Below, in pieces: positions 1-7,335 of a stretch of 33,532 nucleotides of DNA. The DNA lies in NCBI GenBank assembly GCA_002491945.1, contig DKWX01000054.1, positions 1-33,532 on the forward strand, given 5' to 3'. The stretch comes from Porphyromonadaceae bacterium UBA7141 (lineage in GTDB: Bacteria; Bacteroidota; Bacteroidia; Bacteroidales; Muribaculaceae). The first letter of the stretch is position 1; the number at the start of each line of letters is the position of its first letter. The notes under the pieces were generated by a model. It was not told the DNA's origin and ran no database searches. It worked only from the letters and a program-made list of their open reading frames with translations. The translations under genes and the position numbers were made by a program.

Positions 1-330
1 AATTTGGCTGGTCCTTTTTTAGTGGCCGGCGTCAGACACACTCAAAGAAACAGTATTCAAACTGTACAAATAAATCAGGCGACCTTGAAAGGCCGCCCAA
101 TACTCTGTGTCCTTTGCTTGGTTGAAAATCATAAAGTTCTTATCCCGAACTCGCGTTAGTAGTTTTCATGAGAAAAAGCAACCAAACTTTTCCTTTAAAT
201 TACTAAATCTCAAGGACTTTTGCAAATTTAATCACTTGAAAATTAGATATTCAACAGCATAAATTTAAATTTTGTCATCTACTAAAGGAAGATTCTTCAA
301 GATAGCAATTCTTCGAGACTCACGACAGCA
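1..330. other. Gene-poor left edge with weak leftward mini-ORFs
   Basis: No protein here can be recognised. On the minus strand, a 37-codon ORF runs from an ATG at 130-132 to a stop at 19-21 (it begins MIFNQAKDTEYWAAF). A nine-codon ORF (MKTTNASSG) runs from 169 to 140, just upstream. Both lie downstream of a leftward promoter-like sequence at 223-254. A GC-rich hairpin with an 8-bp stem (GGCGGCCT/AGGTCGCC, TTCA loop) lies at about 78-97. The stretch could hold a small RNA, a leader for a gene beyond the left edge, or decayed sequence. The 1-222 part cannot be assigned. Confidence 0.3.
223..254 (-). promoter_or_regulatory. Bacteroidota-type promoter, leftward
   Basis: Read on the minus strand, TTG (252-254) is followed after 21 nt by TAAATTTG (223-230). 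This matches the Bacteroidota -33/-7 consensus TTG ... TAnnTTTG. It points left into a stretch with no clear gene, with transcription expected to begin near 216. The surroundings are very A+T-rich, so a chance match is possible. Confidence 0.45.
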
Positions 331-819
331 TCATTTCTTTTCAGTCGCTTTGCGGAGCAGGATGCACTCGACCGGCGTTGCGCCATTAAGTCTGACTACA
401 GAATCGTTCTGAACGTCAATAGTCGAGATACCGGGAAGAATCCTGCGTATCGCGTCCTCTACCTTCATATTGTCGCAGGCCATCTCCGTCATCGCTCCGT
501 CGCCGAGGGTGATTGAATCCCCCTTGACCGCATACGGACCGGAAACTGTGTTGCAGTTGGTCTGGATAAAATATGTGCTGTCTTCAAAGACGATATACTG
601 GCGTACGCCTGGAAGCGTCTCATCGGGACGCACATAGTCGGAATCGCTGAACACAATGTTCTCGATATACCATTGTCCGCGAATGTCGGCATCCGCCACC
701 ACATCCTGAGTCGTTTTGTCTGTTGTCGCAGTATTATTTTCTTTTTTGCCTGAGCAGGACGAGGCGATGACAGCCGCCATTGCCGCAGCTGCAAGAACTG
801 ATTTCATCTGTAATTTCAT
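331..819 (-). CDS. META-domain (HslJ-like) lipoprotein
   Basis: This is a 162-aa predicted lipoprotein. The N-terminus from 819 (MKLQMKSVLAAAAMAAVIASSC) is a type II signal peptide with the lipidated Cys near residue 22. The rest fits one META domain: a G-x-W opening, the TNCNTVSGPY stretch matching the family's CN-x-x-x-G-x-Y pattern, the MACDN motif, and a closing segment with an L-x-L-like strand. HslJ/META proteins are small envelope proteins linked to stress or antibiotic tolerance, but no enzymatic reaction is known. An in-frame ATG exists at 861, but it overlaps the end of the upstream gene and would bury the signal peptide. The start at 819 sits 13 nt after the upstream stop (833-835), which suggests one transcript. 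A start at 807 (MKSVLA) is also possible. Confidence 0.8.
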   Translation of the reverse strand: MKLQMKSVLAAAAMAAVIASSCSGKKENNTATTDKTTQDVVADADIRGQWYIENIVFSDSDYVRPDETLPGVRQYIVFEDSTYFIQTNCNTVSGPYAVKGDSITLGDGAMTEMACDNMKVEDAIRRILPGISTIDVQNDSVVRLNGATPVECILLRKATEKK

Positions 820-832
820 AATATGATATGTT

Positions 833-1449
833 TTATTTTGTGAGTTCATAGATTTCCACACGGTTGTAGCTTGTCGGGAAAATCATTATGGCCTTGCGCG
901 GCCCAATCCTATAGACAGTGTCGGCTACTGAGTTAGTCCCACCATATTCTGTCCGCGAGTCGTTGTTCACGCTCCATCCACCGAGAAATACAAGCGATTC
1001 CGGATCGTTTTGATAGACGAATCCTGATTTCCGCTGACTCCCTGACGTCTTTGCAAAGAAAATTTATCCGGCATTATTGGTTTCTGCCTTACGAGTTCAG
1101 CCTTGCCGTTATAATACCACTCGTCTCCTCTACCGCCCATCTTCAGAATTCCGGTAAGTCTGTCGTCTGATTCGATTTTAAAACGCCCTTCAGACGGACT
1201 CCCCTCATCCCTTGACACCATTATCAAAGAATCCGTAGAAACGATTGTCGAGAAATTCACCCAACCGTAAGTACGGAAAATACCGCAGTGGCAGATATAA
1301 GGCTGACTTTGGCTGTCAACGCACACGTTTATCATCAGGTCCTTTGGCCCCTTCCAGGCTCCGGTAAAATCAGGTGTACCGGCAGATGATGTAAAGAATC
1401 CACCGACAGCCAGCAGCAGAATTGTATAGCTTTTCGGAATCATCATCAT
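833..1449 (-). pseudogene. Small exported protein, split by a one-base frameshift
   Basis: Reading from 1449 gives a signal peptide (MMMIPKSYTILLLAVGGFFTSSAG), then a beta-rich, lipocalin-sized domain beginning TPDFTGAWKG. The frame continues to a stop at 967-969, but its last 35 or so residues look arbitrary. A second minus-strand frame, open from 1063 to a stop at 833-835, continues sensibly (GFVYQNDPESLVFLGGW ... NRVEIYELTK). Adding one T to the T-run on the coding strand (A-run 1059-1062 on the plus strand) joins them smoothly as PDKFFFAKTSGSQ. The joined length of 617+1 nt is divisible by three, giving 205 aa. An AGAAAGGA sequence lies upstream of the start. I do not recognise the family. 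It is either a recent mutation or a sequencing error in a homopolymer. It is probably co-transcribed with the META lipoprotein. Confidence 0.7.
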
Positions 1450-1536
1450 TTCATATTTAGCCGTCCTTTCTGTTTTGTATATAAGGCGACTGTGGAATGT
1501 AACGGTCACTCCATGCTCTTTAGTATCGATGCCCGC

Positions 1537-1638
1537 AATAAGTAAGTGTTCAAATTTGACCGATAGTAATTGAAATGGAATATTTTATACAATCATAAGC
1601 CCGCATATTGTATAAATTAAATTTGAACACTTATTTAA
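1537..1638. repeat. Nested inverted repeat (possible MITE-like or operator element)
   Basis: The outer arms, 1543-1557 and 1619-1633, are a perfect 15-bp inverted repeat (core GTGTTCAAATTT). After one mismatch they are extended by three further pairs. Inside, 1584-1593 (TTTATACAAT) and 1607-1616 (ATTGTATAAA) form a second perfect 10-bp inverted repeat around a 13-nt loop. The element lies between the stop of the jelly-roll gene and the start of the frameshifted exported gene. The outer arm sequence recurs near 17972-18000 and 19684-19710. Confidence 0.6.
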
Positions 1639-1654
1639 CACGCCGTCGCAGACT

Positions 1655-1706
1655 ACAGAGAGTCCCTGCTCCGCACGTTCTGACGGTGCAGGGCAGGGAC
1701 TTCTGT
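1655..1706 (-). terminator. Long hairpin after the jelly-roll protein gene
   Basis: GTCCCTGC (1662-1669) pairs with GCAGGGAC (1693-1700). GCAC (1673-1676) pairs with GTGC (1686-1689) around a 9-nt loop. The outer bases 1655-1660 pair with 1701-1706 past a single bulged A. It lies 35 nt after the stop codon of the gene ending at 1741. There is no U-tract on either side, so it is a 3'-end or stability hairpin rather than a classical intrinsic terminator. Confidence 0.5.
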
Positions 1707-1740
1707 AAGAGGAGTTATGTTCAGGGGGGAGGGAGTATAA

Positions 1741-3957
1741 TCAGAGTATCAGGCGGAAAGTGCGCTGCGAACCGTCGGAGCCGACGAGGCGCACGAGTCG
1801 CACACCTGTGCCTGCGGCGGGGATGCTGATGCGCTCCTCGCCACGTGGTTCAGCGGCGCTCTCAAGGCATCCGTCGACGGTGTACACCCGCACATTGTCG
1901 ATTCCGCCGGCGGCGTATACCTCGATTGCGCCGTCACGCATACAGGCCGTCATGCCGGAGGCTACTGCGGAGGCTACGCCACTTGTGGCATCTGACACCT
2001 CTACGTTGTCAATCGCCAGATGATAGTCCATCATCCCGCTATAGCGCCAGCGCAGGCGTATCACCGAGGCACTCCCTATGTAGTCGGCAAGAGCATGACT
2101 TGCCCGCTTCGGCGAGAATTCACCGTCTGTCTCTTCGGGATTATAGGATTCAAGCGTTTCAATCCGCACCCAGTCGGCCGCACCTTCGGGCAATACCTCG
2201 AATACTGCCTGCGAGTCTACTCCGGTCGAGGCATAGTCATAGTTGAATTTCACGGCAAGTGTAGCCGGGTCGCACCCTTCGACACTGATTTCAGGTGTCA
2301 TCAGAACGCCGTCGAGCGAATAGAATCCACTGTTCAGACAGTCGATTGAGGCGAAAGCGCCCTCAAAGCCGTCACCGGTCACACCCAGCCCGTTCGGGTC
2401 GTCAAACTGCCATAGCTCGTTGTCGGGTGTATTCTCCCATAGATTCTCGATTTCCCATCCTGCCGGGAGGAATCCGGTGTTGAAGTTTTCGGCGAATGTG
2501 AGCCTGCGGGGTTCTCCCTTGCCGTTATCGAAATCGAGTATGGCCGGGAACGCACGCACGCCGTCTTCATAAACTGCTATGACACTGTAACGGAAGTGTC
2601 CGGCCGGAGCCTCATCCTCAATTTCCGTCTCCTTGCATTCACCCGCTATCTTGACGTCGCCGCGCCACACCTCATAATGGCTCACCTTCACGTCGCCCGC
2701 CTCGGGGGCCTGCCAGCCAAGCCGCACATTCGTGCCGTCGGCTTCGGCCTTAAGCGAATGCGCGTTGTATCGGGTATCGATTGCCACACGCTTGCCGGTG
2801 CGCTCCGACTCTCCGTCGGGATTCTCATACACGGCCGTCACCTCAAAGAGATACACACCCTTCGTATACCCCCAGAATTCCACAAAGGGCTCTTCGAGCA
2901 TACATCCCACTTCAAGTCCGTCGCAATATACACTGTACGACACCGGGGCCATTACACCCTCCGGCTCCTTCCATTCGAGCGAAATCATATAAGAAGTCTC
3001 GTCCGATTCATCCTGCGTTGTGGTGATTTCCAGATCGGTCGGAGGGAGAAGTTCGATATCGTCGATTGTCACATCGAGTCCGGCCGCCGCAGACAGTGTG
3101 CCGCCACATTCGGCGAATACCTCATAACGGTAGGTCCCTGCCTCTTTGGGGCTTAGATCGGTATACTGCAGGCTTTTCACATGCTCGGCCACTGTATTGC
3201 CGTTGATTTTCACGGTGTAACCCTCCGTCCTGTCACCGTTGTCGCCTGATGCCGGGCCCAACAGCCGCACATCGTCAATCCCCCAGAGGAAATGCACCAT
3301 CTCCCCGCTTTCGCTATATCCGCGGAAGGCCACCGACACAGCCTCGTCGCTCTGCCGGATTGGAAGAGTCACCAGCTGCCAGCCGCCGAACGGCGAGGCA
3401 TCGCGGGGGGCGTCCCATAGTTCCTCCCATTTATTGCCACCGTCATAGCTCACCTGGATAATATAGTGGTCGGGAAATTCTTCGTCAAGTCCGTATTCGA
3501 GGATTTTCGGGTCGATGTACGACCATAGTTCCAGATACGCCGCCCCATTCGTCGGAGGGAGTATCAGCCATTCATCCTGCGCTGGGTCATGGTCGCCCGA
3601 CATGGCATACATATCGAAGTACATCATCGCCGAGCCATCACCGCTGTGCAGATAGTCGGTATAGTTGCCGGTCTGGATGAAATCATCTCCCGGGAAACGG
3701 AACCAGCTGCAAAGATATTTATAGTCGTTGGTCACGACGGTGCTCCACCCCGCCGGAGGGAACTCCTCGTCTTCAAAACCGTTCTCCAATATTACCGCGC
3801 CGGCATCGCCGTTGCTCCATCCGAGATCCACACGCGTGCCCTTTACGTCGGCCTTGAGTGCCGTGGGAGCAGCCGGCGCGCACCATGCCGCCGGTGTCAG
3901 GACGGCCGTCAGAAGCACAGCCAGCATCCTTTTTGTCGCTTTGTAATTCTGTTTCAT
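1741..3957 (-). CDS. Exported jelly-roll/fibronectin-III protein with T9SS-like C-terminus
   Basis: About 738 aa. An N-terminal signal peptide (MKQNYKATKRMLAVLLTAVL..WC) is followed by modular beta-domains. Two choice-of-anchor-J-like (MAM/cleaved-adhesin-type) jelly rolls are recognisable, at roughly residues 55-240 and 484-655. Each starts with ENGFEDEEFPPAGW or ENFNTGFLPAGW and ends with GIDDVRL or AIDNVEV. Fibronectin-III-like segments lie before and between them (APTALKADV, PPTDLEITTT, LKAEADGTNVRLGWQAP). The last 75 residues (VRVYTVDGCLES ... RTFRLIL) resemble a short type IX secretion sorting domain, so the product is probably surface-attached or secreted. No catalytic motif is visible. 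The start at 3957 is preferred over 3987 because it begins the signal peptide and because the -7 candidate at 3985-3992 lies upstream of it. It is transcribed divergently from the TPR/AraC regulator. Confidence 0.75.
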   Translation of the reverse strand: MKQNYKATKRMLAVLLTAVLTPAAWCAPAAPTALKADVKGTRVDLGWSNGDAGAVILENGFEDEEFPPAGWSTVVTNDYKYLCSWFRFPGDDFIQTGNYTDYLHSGDGSAMMYFDMYAMSGDHDPAQDEWLILPPTNGAAYLELWSYIDPKILEYGLDEEFPDHYIIQVSYDGGNKWEELWDAPRDASPFGGWQLVTLPIRQSDEAVSVAFRGYSESGEMVHFLWGIDDVRLLGPASGDNGDRTEGYTVKINGNTVAEHVKSLQYTDLSPKEAGTYRYEVFAECGGTLSAAAGLDVTIDDIELLPPTDLEITTTQDESDETSYMISLEWKEPEGVMAPVSYSVYCDGLEVGCMLEEPFVEFWGYTKGVYLFEVTAVYENPDGESERTGKRVAIDTRYNAHSLKAEADGTNVRLGWQAPEAGDVKVSHYEVWRGDVKIAGECKETEIEDEAPAGHFRYSVIAVYEDGVRAFPAILDFDNGKGEPRRLTFAENFNTGFLPAGWEIENLWENTPDNELWQFDDPNGLGVTGDGFEGAFASIDCLNSGFYSLDGVLMTPEISVEGCDPATLAVKFNYDYASTGVDSQAVFEVLPEGAADWVRIETLESYNPEETDGEFSPKRASHALADYIGSASVIRLRWRYSGMMDYHLAIDNVEVSDATSGVASAVASGMTACMRDGAIEVYAAGGIDNVRVYTVDGCLESAAEPRGEERISIPAAGTGVRLVRLVGSDGSQRTFRLIL

Positions 3958-3984
3958 GTTGCGGGTGTTTTGATTTTTACTCCG

Positions 3985-3992
3985 CAAATATA
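3985..3992 (-). promoter_or_regulatory. Candidate -7 element for the jelly-roll protein gene
   Basis: The minus strand reads TATATTTG, matching TAnnTTTG, 28 nt upstream of the chosen start at 3957. No TTG is found at the expected 19-21 nt upstream, so the match is only partial. Confidence 0.4.
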
Positions 3993-4111
3993 CTCATTAC
4001 GCACGTATCACGCCCTTATTTTTTCTAAAAAACATTACAAATTCGCGAATTTATAACTATCACGGTCGATTTTAACTTTCATCCTGCTATTTCACACCTT
4101 TCACTTTGCAT

Positions 4112-4142
4112 TTTGCGATTCTATTGCTTTTCACTAAATTTG
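4112..4142 (+). promoter_or_regulatory. Bacteroidota-type promoter of the TPR/AraC regulator
   Basis: TTTG (4112-4115), a 19-nt spacer, then TAAATTTG (4135-4142): an exact match to the -33/-7 consensus with the usual spacing. Transcription should start near 4149, leaving a C-rich leader of about 140 nt before the ATG at 4290. Confidence 0.7.
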
Positions 4143-4289
4143 CACCCGGAGCATCACTTCTCTCACTCCGGGCCACTCTCTCGCCGCTCCTTCTTGCCGG
4201 CCTTCATCCCGTTTCTCCGGCACGGCCACCTGCCTCATCACCCCTGCCTCTCCCCTCCGTTTCCAACCTTTACATCCCCCCCCAGTTCA

Positions 4290-5987
4290 ATGCCATCACG
4301 CACACGCCATATAATATTACACACCCTTCTCTGCACCCTCCTGCTCATAATCTGCAGCACAGCGCCCGCATACCCCCGCGCATCGCTCACCACCGACATG
4401 CGCCTGATGGGCGCCATCCGCACCGACACCCTCTTCCACCAGGGGGAACAGGCGCTGCAGCGCGGCGACACCGATGATGCGCTGAAGATCCTTACCGTGG
4501 TCTGCTCGCGCGATGACGGCAAGTCCGACCGTCTGATGTTCACCCGCGCCCATCTGCGCCGTGGATCCATACTTTATGGAGCTGAAAATTACGCGGAGGC
4601 GATGCAGGCGTTCCTTAAGGCGCGCAGCATCGCGGAGCGCAACGGTCTGTCAGCCCCTCTCCCCTCCATATATACTTCGATAGGTAATGTATTCTCGGCC
4701 ATCAATGATCTTGATTCAGGCATACGCTTCTACCGCAAGGCCATGCAGGCGGTAGGGAGCGATCCGGAGTCGCCGGTGATGCAGGTTGTGTATAATAATC
4801 TGTTCTATGCCTACTACCTTAAGCAGATGCCTGACTCGGCGTTGAAGTATCACGACCTTTACGGGTCGCTGCGGCAGTCGGATATACGTTCGCGCTATGA
4901 TCTGTTGCTCAACAGTGCGCTGCTCGACAATCTCCGCGGTCACCGCGAGGCGGCTCTCGGGAAGTTCCGCCGGGCCGCCGTGTTCGCCCGCGACACGATG
5001 CATGAGGCTGACTGCGCGGCGGCAGCCATCTCGCATATAGCGGAGATCCACGAGAAGGGGGGAAGGCTGGATTCCGCACTGTTCTATCTGCGGTCCAATG
5101 AGGATATGGCGCGCCACTGCAGCTATAACAATCTGCTGGTGGAGTCGCTGCGCTCCATGGCGAGGGTCTATGAGGCGAAGGGTGAGGATATCGAGGCGCT
5201 GCGCTGCAAGTCAGCCTATCTTTCGCTGGCCGATTCCCTCTTCAGTCGGGAGACGATCAATCTGATACAGAATTCGCAGGCGCTATACGAGCAGTCGGCC
5301 GATGCGTATACCATCACATCGCTCAGCTATACGAATACTCAGCAACGCTATTGGATCATCACTCTGGTGGCGGTGGCGCTGCTTATCGCGATTCTCTCCG
5401 TGTCGCTGTGGAGGCAGAAGCGCAAACTGCTGGCTGCCTGGCAGGTGCTCTACGACCGCAATGCGGCCCTGCTGCGCGAGGAGGAGCGCCGACGCGCCGA
5501 TGAACGTCGACTCGCCGAGATTCAGCCACGCCCCGAGGCGCAGTCTCCGGCTGAAGAGCCGCCCCTGACCGTGGCGGGCGATGACACCGAGGCTTCGCCG
5601 TCGGCAAGGCGGTTGCTTATCGATGCCGACCGGCGCAGTCTGCTGCTCGGTCGCATAGCGGAGGTGATGGAGAATCCTGATTTTTACTGCGATGCTGACT
5701 GCAGCATCGACCGTCTGGCGGCGGCATGCGAGTCGAATGCGCGTTATGTTTCAGAGGTGATCAATGATGAATACGGCATAAATTTCCGGGCGTTCCTCAA
5801 CCGCTACCGTGTCAAAGAGGCGATGCGCCGTCTGGAGGACATCGACAATTACGGGCATCTTACGCTTAAAGCGATAGCCGAAAGCATCGGCTACCGCTCG
5901 CAAGCCACATTCATCAGTGTCTTCACCAAGGAGACCGGTCTGAAACCCGGCATCTACCAGCGTCTCGCCAGCGAACGCCGCCGGTAG
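4290..5987 (+). CDS. Membrane-anchored TPR / AraC-type HTH transcriptional regulator
   Basis: About 565 aa. The order is: signal sequence (MPSRTRHIILHTLLCTLLLIICS), a helical TPR-like region at about residues 50-330 (for example AEAMQAFLKARSIAERNG), one transmembrane helix at about 353-375 (WIITLVAVALLIAILSVSLW), a charged coiled segment, then an AraC/XylS helix-turn-helix at about 466-560 (LKAIAESIGYRSQATFISVF, TGLKPGIYQ). Bacteroidota use this layout for one-protein sensors: the TPR part senses in the periplasm and the HTH binds DNA in the cytoplasm. The frame is open from 4113, but that ATG lies inside the promoter at 4112-4142, so translation must begin downstream. 4290 is the first ATG followed by a signal sequence. 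The position between two surface-protein loci suggests that it controls one of them; the target is inference. Confidence 0.8.
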   Translation: MPSRTRHIILHTLLCTLLLIICSTAPAYPRASLTTDMRLMGAIRTDTLFHQGEQALQRGDTDDALKILTVVCSRDDGKSDRLMFTRAHLRRGSILYGAENYAEAMQAFLKARSIAERNGLSAPLPSIYTSIGNVFSAINDLDSGIRFYRKAMQAVGSDPESPVMQVVYNNLFYAYYLKQMPDSALKYHDLYGSLRQSDIRSRYDLLLNSALLDNLRGHREAALGKFRRAAVFARDTMHEADCAAAAISHIAEIHEKGGRLDSALFYLRSNEDMARHCSYNNLLVESLRSMARVYEAKGEDIEALRCKSAYLSLADSLFSRETINLIQNSQALYEQSADAYTITSLSYTNTQQRYWIITLVAVALLIAILSVSLWRQKRKLLAAWQVLYDRNAALLREEERRRADERRLAEIQPRPEAQSPAEEPPLTVAGDDTEASPSARRLLIDADRRSLLLGRIAEVMENPDFYCDADCSIDRLAAACESNARYVSEVINDEYGINFRAFLNRYRVKEAMRRLEDIDNYGHLTLKAIAESIGYRSQATFISVFTKETGLKPGIYQRLASERRR

Positions 5988-6011
5988 CCTCCCTTCCCCC
6001 CCAAAAAACAG

Positions 6012-6063
6012 AGACAGAAGACAAACTCAATCCCTAAAGGGGTGTTTACCTTCTGTCTTTTTT
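6012..6063. terminator. Bidirectional intrinsic terminator
   Basis: AGACAGAAG (6012-6020) pairs perfectly with CTTCTGTCT (6050-6058), followed by a T-run to 6063. On the minus strand the same stem is followed, after a few bases, by another T-run (plus-strand As at 6003-6008). It lies 24 nt after the regulator stop and about 100 nt after the minus-strand stop at 6166, so it can serve both convergent transcripts. Confidence 0.75.
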
Positions 6064-6165
6064 ATGTATGCCACATCATTACTGCCACATCGTGGCCTTG
6101 GTTGCCACATCTGCAGCCCGATATCAGGATCCGCACTGCGGAGACAGCATCATCTGCCGGTCATT

Positions 6166-7323
6166 TCAATCCCCTTTGAGTATCTTCCTGCCGTTTACGA
6201 GGTAAAGGCCGGGGTTGAGGCGAGGTGCGATCTCTTGCCATTTGATGTTGCGGCATATCACCTGCCCCTGAAGATTGCATACGGTCACTTCGGTATCATC
6301 TGAGATCTGTATCAGTTCCACAGAACTGGATATGCAGTACGTGCCGTAGATTTCTACATCGCAGGCGGGCATGAATTCGGGTATGTCGCCTTCCCATCCC
6401 TTAAACTCCATCCCTTCGGGCAGTTCGGGCACTTCCAGTGTCACGGGTGCGCCGAATTCGAGTGTCTCGGTGAGGTAGACTTCGTTGTTGAGATAGAGTG
6501 TGAGGCGGTAACTGTTGACTGTAAACGCTCCTTCTACGGTCACGTCTCCGGCGGGCATCGTCGCGGGGAGGTTGCTCCACCCCGTGAAGGTGTACCCCTC
6601 TTTTTCGGGATCTGCCTCGGGCTGGATTGCTGTGCCGTAGTCTACATCCCGCTCGCTGTAGGTCTCCCCGTCAAGCAGGTAGGTGAGGCGGTAACTGTTG
6701 ACCTCGAATCCGGCTTCAAGGGAGATGTGGCCATCGGCCACGATGATGCGCGGATTGTCGGTCTTGCCATCCGACCACTGCGTGAAGTGATACCCCTCGG
6801 AGGGAATTGCGGTCACGGTCAGTTCGGTTCCTTCGGCCACGCGGCCACTTTCTTGGTCAAGTGAGCCACCCGTGGTAGCGCCGAGGGTGATATCGTAGTG
6901 TATCACGATCGTCACTCCATAGGGTTCGGAGGGGAATCCGAGGCGGGTGTCCGACTCAAAGGGGAAGGTCACCAGGTCTATGGGCTGCTCTTCTTCTGTA
7001 AGGCGGTTGTAATACCTGAATGTCAGCGTTTCGCCGCTTTCCTGATTGCTGCGCACACGGAGGTACAGGCATTCACGCCCGTCGCCCAGTGGCAGCACTT
7101 CAGCTATGCCACGGCATTCGTCGCCGCAGAAGGCCCCAACGTCATAGAGCGAATAGTCCATCCCGGATGCCACGAAACTGACATCGAGATAAAGACTCAT
7201 GTCATACCGGTAATCGGCCGGATTGACCGTCCACGGGGTCGAGGCCAAGGCCCCGACTCCGTTTGCTACAGTCAGTATCAGTACGATTACCGCATATCTG
7301 AATCTGATGATTGATTTTTTCAT
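6166..7323 (-). CDS. Exported InlB-repeat protein with T9SS-like C-terminus
   Basis: 385 aa, the last gene of a three-gene operon, starting 12 nt after the stop of the giant gene. A signal peptide covers about residues 1-28 (MKKSIIRFRYAVIVLILTVA..). The N-terminal domain, about 30-140, includes the motif GAFCGDECRGIAEV, which recurs in the giant neighbour as AAFCGSECRGIGRV. Next come Bacteroides/Listeria-type InlB B-repeat units at about 145-330 (YHFTQWSDGKTDNP; VNSYRLTYLLDGETYSERD; VNSYRLTLYLNNEVY, each with a GW and a (T)MPA-type ending). The final 50 residues (VTVCNLQGQVICRN ... LNPGLYLVNGRKILKG) resemble a type IX sorting domain. The likely role is a surface or secreted adhesion-type protein. 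No enzymatic motif was seen. The shared motif suggests joint function with the neighbour. Confidence 0.75.
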   Translation of the reverse strand: MKKSIIRFRYAVIVLILTVANGVGALASTPWTVNPADYRYDMSLYLDVSFVASGMDYSLYDVGAFCGDECRGIAEVLPLGDGRECLYLRVRSNQESGETLTFRYYNRLTEEEQPIDLVTFPFESDTRLGFPSEPYGVTIVIHYDITLGATTGGSLDQESGRVAEGTELTVTAIPSEGYHFTQWSDGKTDNPRIIVADGHISLEAGFEVNSYRLTYLLDGETYSERDVDYGTAIQPEADPEKEGYTFTGWSNLPATMPAGDVTVEGAFTVNSYRLTLYLNNEVYLTETLEFGAPVTLEVPELPEGMEFKGWEGDIPEFMPACDVEIYGTYCISSSVELIQISDDTEVTVCNLQGQVICRNIKWQEIAPRLNPGLYLVNGRKILKGD

Positions 7324-7335
7324 TTGATTGGAGGG

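Larger units (their letters stand above)
3958..4289. other. Divergent promoter region between adhesin-like gene and regulator
   Basis: This 332-nt gene-free stretch separates two divergent genes. It holds a leftward -7 candidate (3985-3992), a strong rightward promoter (4112-4142) and the C-rich leader of the regulator mRNA. Near the predicted 5' end of that mRNA, CCCGGAG (4145-4151) pairs with CTCCGGG (4166-4172). No further gene was seen. Confidence 0.6.

Noticed and set aside
1618..1625. A perfect TAAATTTG -7 box on the plus strand inside the nested repeat
   Set aside because: There is no TTG at 19-21 nt upstream, and no plus-strand gene follows, so it is likely a by-product of the repeat.
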